The notes under the pieces: model-generated | The model's input: the letters and a program-made list of their open reading frames with translations, nothing else | What the model was told of the DNA's origin: nothing | Databases searched by the model: none | Assembly (NCBI GenBank): GCA_963922455.1 | Contig: CAWUIO010000023.1 | Location: 1 to 64,000 of the forward strand | From: CAWUIO01 sp963922455 | GTDB taxonomy: Bacteria; Bacteroidota; Bacteroidia; Cytophagales; Microscillaceae | Direction of reading: 5' to 3' | DNA length: 64,000 bases | Program-made: the position numbers and the translations under genes | Shown: piece after piece, positions 53,258-59,427 of the stretch | Position numbering within the stretch: the first letter of the stretch is position 1 | How the letters are laid out: the number at the start of each line of letters is the position of its first letter

Positions 53258-53778
53258 ATGAAACGTTTTCAAATCCTTTTCACAAGCCTTATGTTTTTGG
53301 GCATCTTCATAACTAGTGCCCTTCACGCTCAAACCTAAAATCCCAAATCATTGAAGCCTCGGCCGACGATGTTTGGGCCAGGCTCCGCCAAATTGATGGC
53401 TTAGAAGCCATTATCCCCGATTTTCTGGAAAACTCTTGGATTATCGGAGACGCCAAGCCTGGGGTAGGAGTAAAACGTAGTTGCGCGGCTCCCGGAACGC
53501 CCCAAGGCAAAGCCTCCTATACCGAGCAAATCATCGAGTATGATGACGAAAAGCGCTATTATTCGTATGCCGTGATAGAAGGTATCCCCGCTAAAAATAT
53601 GGTTAACTCCTTCAAAGTGATAGACCTGGGTTATAAAAAATGTATGGTCGTCTGGACTTCCAACGGTGGAGAGTATATAGAAAACCCCCAAATGAGCGAG
53701 GAGCAATTTATGGGCTTTATCAACTCAGCCGGTGACGCAGTCATCGCTGGATTGTACAAACTCCATAATGGTAGATAA
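53258..53778 (+). pseudogene. Secreted SRPBCC protein gene broken by a frameshift
   Basis: The ATG at 53258 opens a signal peptide, MKRFQILFTSLMFLGIFITS, ending HAQT, then a TAA stop at 53336. In another frame from about 53334 the sequence continues without a stop as a complete SRPBCC domain (SQIIEASADDVWARLRQIDGLEAIIPDF... to KLHNGR at 53778). Adding one C to the CC before TAA would join the two as HAQTLKSQIIEAS, so a one-base deletion (CCC to CC) is the simplest explanation. A sequencing error cannot be excluded. It follows the SnoaL gene by about 50 bp. Confidence 0.75.
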
Positions 53779-53811
53779 AGCAAATTTTTTTTCGGATGTT
53801 TAGGTTATATA

Positions 53812-53833
53812 AGAGGCTGCTCCGGCAGCCTCT
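53812..53833 (+). terminator. Perfect hairpin with UNCG tetraloop before the esterase gene
   Basis: AGAGGCTGC, loop TCCG, GCAGCCTCT: nine perfect pairs closed by C-G around a UNCG-type tetraloop, a very stable RNA fold. Only a weak T-rich tail follows, and the next start codon is 14 bp downstream. It may terminate transcription from the SRPBCC operon or act as a leader/mRNA structure for the esterase. Confidence 0.5.
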
Positions 53834-53847
53834 AATCTTTGAAATTT

Positions 53848-54570
53848 ATGCGAAATTTATTTTTTCTCCTCTTTTCTCTGACCAGTGCTTGTAGCTACTC
53901 CCAAACCGATACCTTGAGCCTAGAGAGCCCCATATTAGGCAGGCACATCGAGGTGTATCACCAACTTGTGGGGCCGGATAGCCCTTCTCTACCCATTGTA
54001 TTTATGACCGATGGCCAAAAAATGCTCGATAATGGCGCCTTGAGCAAGATTGAGGAGTTACAGGCTCAAAATAAAATACCGGCGGCTCATTATGTCTTGG
54101 TAAGCACGATCGACCCGGCCAGTAAGCAAGACCACCGCAATGAATACTTCTTCTGCAATGATACATACCTTCACTTTTTTGAAGAAGAGCTTATCCCGCA
54201 CGTAGAAAGTAAACTGAACCGCAGCTTTACCTCCGAGCAACGGACTCTGATTGGCATCTCTTTTGGCGGACTCAATGCGGCTTTCTTTTCCGCCCAGTCG
54301 GATAAGTTTAGCAACTTTGGCCTCCTTTCCCCGGTCACATTTCCTTGCAAAAATTTAAGCCAGACGATCGTTCTCTCTACCCGTAAGCCCCAGGCAGTCT
54401 TCCTATCCAGTGGTAAAAATGACGCCGAAAACTACGTCAAAACCCTTAAGCAACTCTATCTTAGCAAAACCGAACGATTGAAGGTACACTATACTCAAGG
54501 GGGACATACGTTTGAAAATTGGAACTCCCAGTGGGAACTCCTCTTAAATCATCTCTTGACAAAGCCTTAA
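53848..54570 (+). CDS. Esterase-like alpha/beta hydrolase, probable lipoprotein
   Basis: A 240-residue protein starting MRNLFFLLFSLTSACSYSQ, a signal peptide with a possible lipobox (TSAC). The fold is that of the esterase D/enterochelin esterase group: VFMTDGQKMLDNG, the nucleophile S138 in GISFGGLNAAFF, an Asp in SGKNDAENY and the catalytic His in TQGGHTFENWN. Substrates of the group are carboxyl esters, including trilactone siderophores and S-formylglutathione. The frame begins earlier with TTG at 53839, but the ATG at 53848 starts the signal peptide. It may belong to the ECF-controlled cluster. Confidence 0.8.
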   Translation: MRNLFFLLFSLTSACSYSQTDTLSLESPILGRHIEVYHQLVGPDSPSLPIVFMTDGQKMLDNGALSKIEELQAQNKIPAAHYVLVSTIDPASKQDHRNEYFFCNDTYLHFFEEELIPHVESKLNRSFTSEQRTLIGISFGGLNAAFFSAQSDKFSNFGLLSPVTFPCKNLSQTIVLSTRKPQAVFLSSGKNDAENYVKTLKQLYLSKTERLKVHYTQGGHTFENWNSQWELLLNHLLTKP

Positions 54571-54606
54571 CTTGTAAACCCCCACTTCCCCCCCACCGGG
54601 CCAGCT

Positions 54607-54667
54607 CACAGGCCTGCCGCGGCTCAGACATACCACCCGCATGGCCCTTTCGGTCTTCACCCGCTCC
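54607..54667. repeat. 61-bp repeat family B, copy 2
   Basis: Identical to 50287-50347 over 61 bp and in the same orientation. It lies 37 bp after the esterase gene. The flanking sequences of the two copies differ. Confidence 0.75.
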
Positions 54668-54751
54668 AACTAGGATGGAGATAAAAAATTTGCTTAGCTT
54701 GAATAAATGAAAGATTAATATATTTGAGCCTAAGCAGTAATTAAAAATGGC

Positions 54752-55042
54752 TTGCCTGTGGACTTAAGCTATGATGGAGATATCTTCGATGCCGTCGAGT
54801 TTGGAGACTTGGAATCCCTTAAAATGTATTGGCAGGACGGCATTGACATAGATTATCAAGAAAAAGAAGGAAATACCCTGCTGATACTTGCCGTATATTA
54901 TGGCTGGGAAGAAATCGTACAATTTCTCCTGAGTAAGGGGCCAAACCTGCACCTTAAAAATAAGGAGGGAGATACTGCCTTGGATATAGCCCGAAAAAAA
55001 AGGCATATGCAAATAGCCGAGTGGATACAAAAGGCCTACTAA
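54752..55042 (+). CDS. Small ankyrin-repeat protein
   Basis: A 96-residue protein made of about two and a half ankyrin repeats: DIFDAVEFGDLESLKMYWQDGIDID, GNTLLILAVYYGWEEIVQFLLSKGPNLHL and GDTALDIARKKRHMQIAEWIQ. Ankyrin repeats mediate protein-protein contacts. There is no signal peptide. The start is uncertain: TTG at 54752 or GTG at 54758, since the nearby ATG at 54747 is out of frame. It is followed at 22 bp by the split palindromic element. Confidence 0.75.
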   Translation: MPVDLSYDGDIFDAVEFGDLESLKMYWQDGIDIDYQEKEGNTLLILAVYYGWEEIVQFLLSKGPNLHLKNKEGDTALDIARKKRHMQIAEWIQKAY

Positions 55043-55063
55043 AAAGGGGCTACCCTTCTGTTT

Positions 55064-55124
55064 GGCTGAGGGATAGAGCGGCCTGTTTGAGCCCGTGGAT
55101 GTCTAAGGGGAGCAGGCGAGTAGT
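55064..55124 (+). repeat. Left half of an intergenic palindromic element split by an IS
   Basis: GGCTGAGGGATAGAGCGGCC through GGCGAGTAGT matches the first half of the element. The sequence then changes abruptly to the IS end. The second half is at 56907-56974. Confidence 0.85.
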
Positions 55125-55286
55125 AAAACAGGCTGACCGGGAATATTGATGACAGGCCCATTCACATAACTTATAAGGGGCGATCTTTTTCTCAGGATTT
55201 CTACCAGATTTTTTGAAAAATGAGTTCTCAACCGATTTGGTATGCTCCTGAGAGCCAAAATGAGCCTGATTTACGCTAAAATAATA

Positions 55287-55449
55287 AGAAACTGTTTAAA
55301 TTTAATTGCGTTGGGCTGCAAAGGGCCATTTCGGGAACCTGATTTCATCAAATTTATCGCCCATAGCGCTGCTATGCGCTCCGTGTTGATCTCATCAGAA
55401 CCCAAAACTGACCCTTTTCGCCGACAAAAACTAAACTTAAACAGTTTCT
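55287..55449. mobile_element. 163-bp MITE inside the IS1182-like element
   Basis: AGAAACTGTTTAAATTTA at 55287-55304 and the complement of TAAACTTAAACAGTTTCT at 55432-55449 are terminal inverted repeats with one mismatch. TAA lies on both sides if the repeats are taken from GAAACTG, fitting a 3-bp target duplication. It encodes no transposase. Removing it would make the transposase end LYLLF followed by a stop, so it inserted at the very 3' end of that gene. Confidence 0.7.
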
Positions 55450-56847
55450 AAATAAAGCTGGTGTTTAGCCAACTTCGTCAAATTGTAAGCAATGCACATC
55501 AAATTAAATTCGGCTTTGACCTTTTCTAACCCTCGGAGTAGAAATTGTTTGTAACCTAAATTATACTTCAAATGTCCAAAGATGGCTTCAATGAGGTGCA
55601 ATCGCTGGACATAGATTGCTTTACCTTCCTGGCTGGTCAGTTTGTCTCTCATTTCATCTCGTAATCCTTATTGTATTTCTCTTGTAATGAGACGATGCTT
55701 AGATTTTTTGGGCACATATTCTTTTTTGAAAGGACACTCCTGGCAAGCCTTAGTACGATATTTTTTATATTGTAGTTTATATTTCTTTTCTTGCTTGATA
55801 CTTCCACTGTATTGAAGTTCCTAGTTAGCTGGACAAATATAGACATCTCGCTGGCGATCATATTGAAAGTGACTACTATGAAAGGGCTGGTCTTCAAAAG
55901 TAGCATTCATCCCTTGATAAGGTACATATCCATTGATCTGCTGTTGATGCTCATACTCAATATTCTCAAAGGTTCCATAGCCTGCATCAGCCAAGACCAC
56001 TTCAAGGGGCTGATTTGTATTGGCCCCGATACCTTTAAGAGCAGGGATGAGTTGCGCTTTATCATTGCCTTGGGTAACCACGTTATTATAGATAATCAAC
56101 TGGTTTTTACAACAAGCCACCTGAACATTGTAGTTGGTATCAGTATTCTTCTTTTTACCCTTCATCATAAGCCCATCAGGATCGGTGATGTTATAGTATT
56201 TCAAGTCCTGATGGTTGGCCAAAATTTCAATGGCCTGATGGGCCTGCCCGCATAGATACTCTTTTGCCGCTATATTTTTAATATTTCGGTTTGTGTTACT
56301 GCTTCACTTTCTTACTGGGAAGAAAGCTCCTCTTGCAGCGAAGCAAGGTCTTCTAAAAATAGCTGTTGCCATTTTTCGTGCTGAGCTTTGGTCTTAGTGC
56401 GCCGACGGGCACTATTCGCTTCCATTTTGCTCCCATCTACAATACGCAATGAGCTATCTACTAAACCATGCTCTGTACACTTTTGCAATACTTGGGTGAA
56501 CAGGTCTGAAAAATGAGTGTAGTGATTTTTGCGAAAATCAGTAATACTACTCTTTTGAGAACCATAATTACGGCTTAAATAAATGGGATTTGCTCTTGGT
56601 AAGCCTGGGCTAATTTACGTCCACTGCAAATGCCCACCGCATAGCCATAAAAAATAATCCCCAGCATCAGTTTAGGGTGTAAACCTCCTTGGCCTAAAAT
56701 ACTGTAAGTAGCCTCGATAGCACTGGTATCCAAATCAGCAATGATTTGCTCGATTTGTTTACATAAATGGTTGGAGGGTAGATAATCATTTAGGTTAATG
56801 GAGAGATTATCATCAGGACTGCTTTGATATTCTTTAAATTTTGCCAT
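55437..56847 (-). pseudogene. IS1182 family transposase, multiple frameshifts
   Basis: The reading frame begins MAKFKEYQSSPDDNLSINL at 56847 (DUF772-like N-terminus: HPKLMLGIIFYGYAVGICSGRKL) and breaks at about 56575. It continues in another frame (SLRIVDGSKMEANSARRR, carrying the first DDE-type Asp), again at about 56220-55820 (YNVQVACCKNQLIIYNNVV, VVLADAGYGTFENIEY), and ends with the IS1182-type tail (LIEAIFGHLKYNLGYKQFLLRGLEKVKAEFNLMCIAYNL). At least three breaks exist, so no active protein is expected. Confidence 0.85.
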
Positions 56848-56906
56848 AGATAGACGGCATAACAAAATTTTGTGGTAAAACAAAAGTAATATTCCTGGTC
56901 AGCCTG

Positions 56907-56974
56907 GATAGCCCGACCCCGGCGGCACTTCCCTAGCTATCCGAAAAAATATGGGAATCGCCGGGGGCAGCCCC
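56907..56974 (+). repeat. Right half of the IS-split palindromic element, CCCCGGCGG/CGCCGGGGG stem
   Basis: It begins GATAGCCCGACCCCGGCGG directly after the IS end and finishes CGCCGGGGGCAGCCCC. The 3' stem is intact. It ends 15 bp before the dnaB stop codon. Confidence 0.85.
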
Positions 56975-56988
56975 AAAGTCCTCATGTT

Positions 56989-58530
56989 TTAAAAGGGAGG
57001 GTCGTCTTCATTGCGATTGGCGCCTCCATTGTCTAGAGGGTTGGCGTTCCCGTTTTCGAGGGGATTGGCTTGGTTGGCTTTGCTGGAAAAGGTCATCAAG
57101 GGTTCCTCTTGGCCATTGTTGCCATTAAAGCTGAAGCCTTCGTCATCCAGGTTGGCAAACTTGGTATACTTCCCGATAAATTTGAGCTTGATGTCGTCAA
57201 GGGAACCATTCCGGTGCTTAGCGATAATGACCTCTCCGGTACCGGCGGTAGGGTTTCCTTCCATATCTTGGGTAATGCCGTAATACTCGGGGCGGTAGAG
57301 AAAGAGCACCATATCGGCATCTTGCTCAATACTACCCGATTCCCGAAGGTCAGAAAGCTGGGGCCTTTTATCCCCCCCCCGGGTTTCCACGGCCCGGCTC
57401 AATTGGGATAGGGCGATTATGGGGACATTGAGTTCCTTGGCCAGGTTTTTCAAACTTCGGGAAATTAACGCAATTTCTTGTTCCCGGTTACCCGATTGGC
57501 CTTTTCCGGTATTGGCAGTCATCAATTGTAGGTAGTCAACAATGACCAACTGAATATCGTGCTGGGCTTTTAAGCGGCGGCATTTGGCCCGGAGTTCGAG
57601 CACTGAGAGCGCGGGGGTATCATCAATAAAAATGGGGGCCTCGCTTATTTTAAGTACCCGCTGGTAAAGCTGCTGCCATTCGTATTCGGCCAAGCTACCC
57701 GTCTTAATTTTTTGTCCTTCGAGTTCGGCTTCGGCAGCGATGAGACGGTTGACGAGCTGAAGCTCCGACATTTCTAGGGAAAAAAAGGCGACCGGATGGC
57801 TAAAATCAACGGCCGCATTTCGCATCACCGATAGGCTAAACGCGGTTTTACCCATACCGGGGCGAGCGGCCAGGATGACGAGGTCGGAGCGTTGCCAACC
57901 GGAAGTAATGCGGTCTAGTTTGGAAAATCCTGTGGGGATACCCGTAAGCCCGTCTTTGATATCTTTACGCGCCTCGATTTCCTTGATGGCTTGTTGAACC
58001 AAGGGAGAAATGCTAGAGTAATTTTTGCGGATATTACTTTCTGAGATTTGGAAGAGCTTTTGCTCGGCCACGTCTAGGAGGTCAAAAACATCATTACTGT
58101 CCTCGAAGGCATCCTTTTGTATTTCGGTAGCGATACTGATGAGCTCTCGCTTGATGGCCTGCTCGGTAATGATACGGGCGTGGTACTCGATATTAGAGGC
58201 CGAGTTTACGATAGTCGTTAAACGCATGATGCTAGAAGGGCCTCCCACTAGCTCCATTTTTCCTTTCTTGCGGAGTCTTTGACTTACGGTAAGCATATCT
58301 ATGGGTTCCGACTCGGCAAAGAGCTCAAAGATACTACGGTATATTTCCTGATGGCTTACTTTATAAAAACTTTCCGGGCGTAAAATATCTATCACCTGAT
58401 TGAGGGCGTCACTCTCAATCATGAGCGCACCCAATACAGCTTCTTCCAACTCCAGGGCTTGGGGGGGAAGTTTGCCTAACTGGTTGCTGATGGGCAGGTT
58501 TCTATTTTTTGGATTTCCGGAACTAGCCAA
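56989..58530 (-). CDS. dnaB: Replicative DNA helicase
   Basis: A 513-residue hexameric 5'-3' helicase of the replication fork. The N-terminal helical domain contains PPQALELEEAVLGALMIESDALNQVIDIL. The RecA-like domain has Walker A RPGMGKTAF, Walker B-type LVIVDYLQLM, the SQLSRAVETR element, LSDLRESGSIEQDADMVLFLYRPEYY and the C-terminal IIAKHRNGSLDDIKLKF. The last 50 residues are Asn/Gly-rich and disordered. No intein is present. The length matches the family. The upstream promoter probably contains TATCTTTG (minus strand, 58572-58565). Confidence 0.96.
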   Translation of the reverse strand: MASSGNPKNRNLPISNQLGKLPPQALELEEAVLGALMIESDALNQVIDILRPESFYKVSHQEIYRSIFELFAESEPIDMLTVSQRLRKKGKMELVGGPSSIMRLTTIVNSASNIEYHARIITEQAIKRELISIATEIQKDAFEDSNDVFDLLDVAEQKLFQISESNIRKNYSSISPLVQQAIKEIEARKDIKDGLTGIPTGFSKLDRITSGWQRSDLVILAARPGMGKTAFSLSVMRNAAVDFSHPVAFFSLEMSELQLVNRLIAAEAELEGQKIKTGSLAEYEWQQLYQRVLKISEAPIFIDDTPALSVLELRAKCRRLKAQHDIQLVIVDYLQLMTANTGKGQSGNREQEIALISRSLKNLAKELNVPIIALSQLSRAVETRGGDKRPQLSDLRESGSIEQDADMVLFLYRPEYYGITQDMEGNPTAGTGEVIIAKHRNGSLDDIKLKFIGKYTKFANLDDEGFSFNGNNGQEEPLMTFSSKANQANPLENGNANPLDNGGANRNEDDPPF

Positions 58531-58564
58531 GGTTTATCGATTAATTTTTTGGGAAAAGTGTGGA

Positions 58565-58572
58565 CAAAGATA
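58565..58572 (-). promoter_or_regulatory. Possible dnaB -7 box
   Basis: On the minus strand TATCTTTG matches TAnnTTTG, 35 bp before the dnaB ATG. No TTG at the usual distance is seen. Confidence 0.35.
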
Positions 58573-58802
58573 ATGAAAAATGCGAGTTTTTGGGGGGTAT
58601 GCTTTAAAAAATAATATAAAAAAGTACAATTTACGAGGTTTGGACTTATGCATGATTTTTTGTATTGTAAAAAAATACTGTAGTATTAATTTCCAATTAT
58701 GGCCTGGATTGCCCTAATTTTTAGGTGGGTTTGATCTTGAATTAAAAAATTAGGGGTTTTAGGGGACTTGTGGGAGTAGGGTGGAATATTAGAAAAGTAC
58801 AA

Positions 58803-58877
58803 AATTTGCCTTGCCGGTAGGAGCTGCATGCCTCTGACAATTAAGGCTTTGGCAAATTCACGGCATGAGCTTCCTAC
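58803..58877. other. Interleaved inverted repeats in the dnaB-padR gap
   Basis: AATTTGCC (58803-58810) pairs with GGCAAATT (58851-58858), while GTAGGAGCTGCATGCC (58817-58832) pairs with GGCATGAGCTTCCTAC (58862-58877, one bulge each side). The order A-B-A'-B' would give a pseudoknot if transcribed. The 475-bp gap between dnaB and padR contains no gene. Confidence 0.5.
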
Positions 58878-58930
58878 ATGTTGTTAAAAGGATAAAACTG
58901 CTTGAAAAAATAAAAATTTAACCCATTACC

Positions 58931-58982
58931 TTGCAATACATAGAACCTTTTTATTATATTTACCGATATAAAGTAAGTATCG
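58931..58982 (+). promoter_or_regulatory. padR promoter with overlapping inverted-repeat operator
   Basis: TTG (58931-58933), 21 bp, TATATTTA (58955-58962) resembles the phylum promoter with one mismatch in the -7 box. CGATA (58964-58968) and TATCG (58978-58982) form an inverted repeat exactly over the expected start site, a suitable place for autorepression by PadR. The ATG follows at 59005. Confidence 0.45.
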
Positions 58983-59004
58983 TTCAGATTTTAAATAACC
59001 TTGT

Positions 59005-59427
59005 ATGGATAAGGATTCGAAGGAGTTGATTAAGCTCTTAAAGAACACTCAGATACAAATGCGAAAAGGCATTTTGGAATTTTGTATCTTACATATCATT
59101 TCCCGGGGAGAAGTGTACTCCACCGACATTATCAAAGAGCTCAAAGAAGCCCGCATCATCGTAGTAGAAGGTACCTTGTACCCGCTGCTTACCCGCCTCC
59201 GCAAAGATGGACTTTTGATGTATAATTGGAAAGAATCCAGCTCCGGACCTCCTCAGAAACATTATCAATTGACAGAAGTCGGAATAGCGTTTTTAGAACA
59301 GTTAAATAAAACCTGGATTGGCTTGGTAGAATCTACCAACCAGATTATTACCAATAGTCAAGCTACCCAGTTTAATAAAGTTCCGAATCTTGAATTTGAA
59401 GCACTTAAAGCGCGAAGGAAATCATGA
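59005..59427 (+). CDS. PadR family transcriptional regulator
   Basis: A 140-residue regulator with a winged helix: LKNTQIQMRKGILEFCILHIISRGEVYSTDIIKELKEARIIVVEGTLYPLLTRLRKDGLL, and the wing YNWKESSSGPPQKHYQLTEVG. These are the family hallmarks. A C-terminal helix serves dimerisation. Its stop codon overlaps the start of the PspC gene (ATGA), so the two are co-translated; PadR/PspC pairs are a known arrangement in Bacteroidota and usually react to envelope stress or lipid-active compounds. An inverted repeat lies at the expected start site upstream. Confidence 0.92.
   Translation: MDKDSKELIKLLKNTQIQMRKGILEFCILHIISRGEVYSTDIIKELKEARIIVVEGTLYPLLTRLRKDGLLMYNWKESSSGPPQKHYQLTEVGIAFLEQLNKTWIGLVESTNQIITNSQATQFNKVPNLEFEALKARRKS

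Larger units (their letters stand above)
55125..56906 (-). mobile_element. IS1182-like insertion sequence, decayed
   Basis: The element is about 1.78 kb, with terminal inverted repeats CAGGCTGACC[G/A]GGAATATT (55129-55147 and the complement of 56888-56906, 18 of 19 matching). It carries an IS1182-type transposase broken by several frameshifts on the minus strand and a 163-bp MITE inserted near its left end. Joining the flanks gives GCGAGTAGT plus GATAGCCCGACCCC, the exact uninterrupted repeat consensus, so no target duplication is visible; four A residues at the left edge are unassigned. Confidence 0.8.

Noticed and set aside
54519..54710. 63-codon frame over the 61-bp repeat
   Set aside because: It overlaps the esterase C-terminus in another frame and the repeat B copy; no independent support.
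55257..55451. Short plus-strand frame within the MITE
   Set aside because: The sequence is explained by the MITE with its terminal inverted repeats; no protein signature.
55791..56255. 154-codon plus-strand open frame
   Set aside because: It is antisense to the IS1182 transposase remnant, whose frames carry recognisable transposase sequence.
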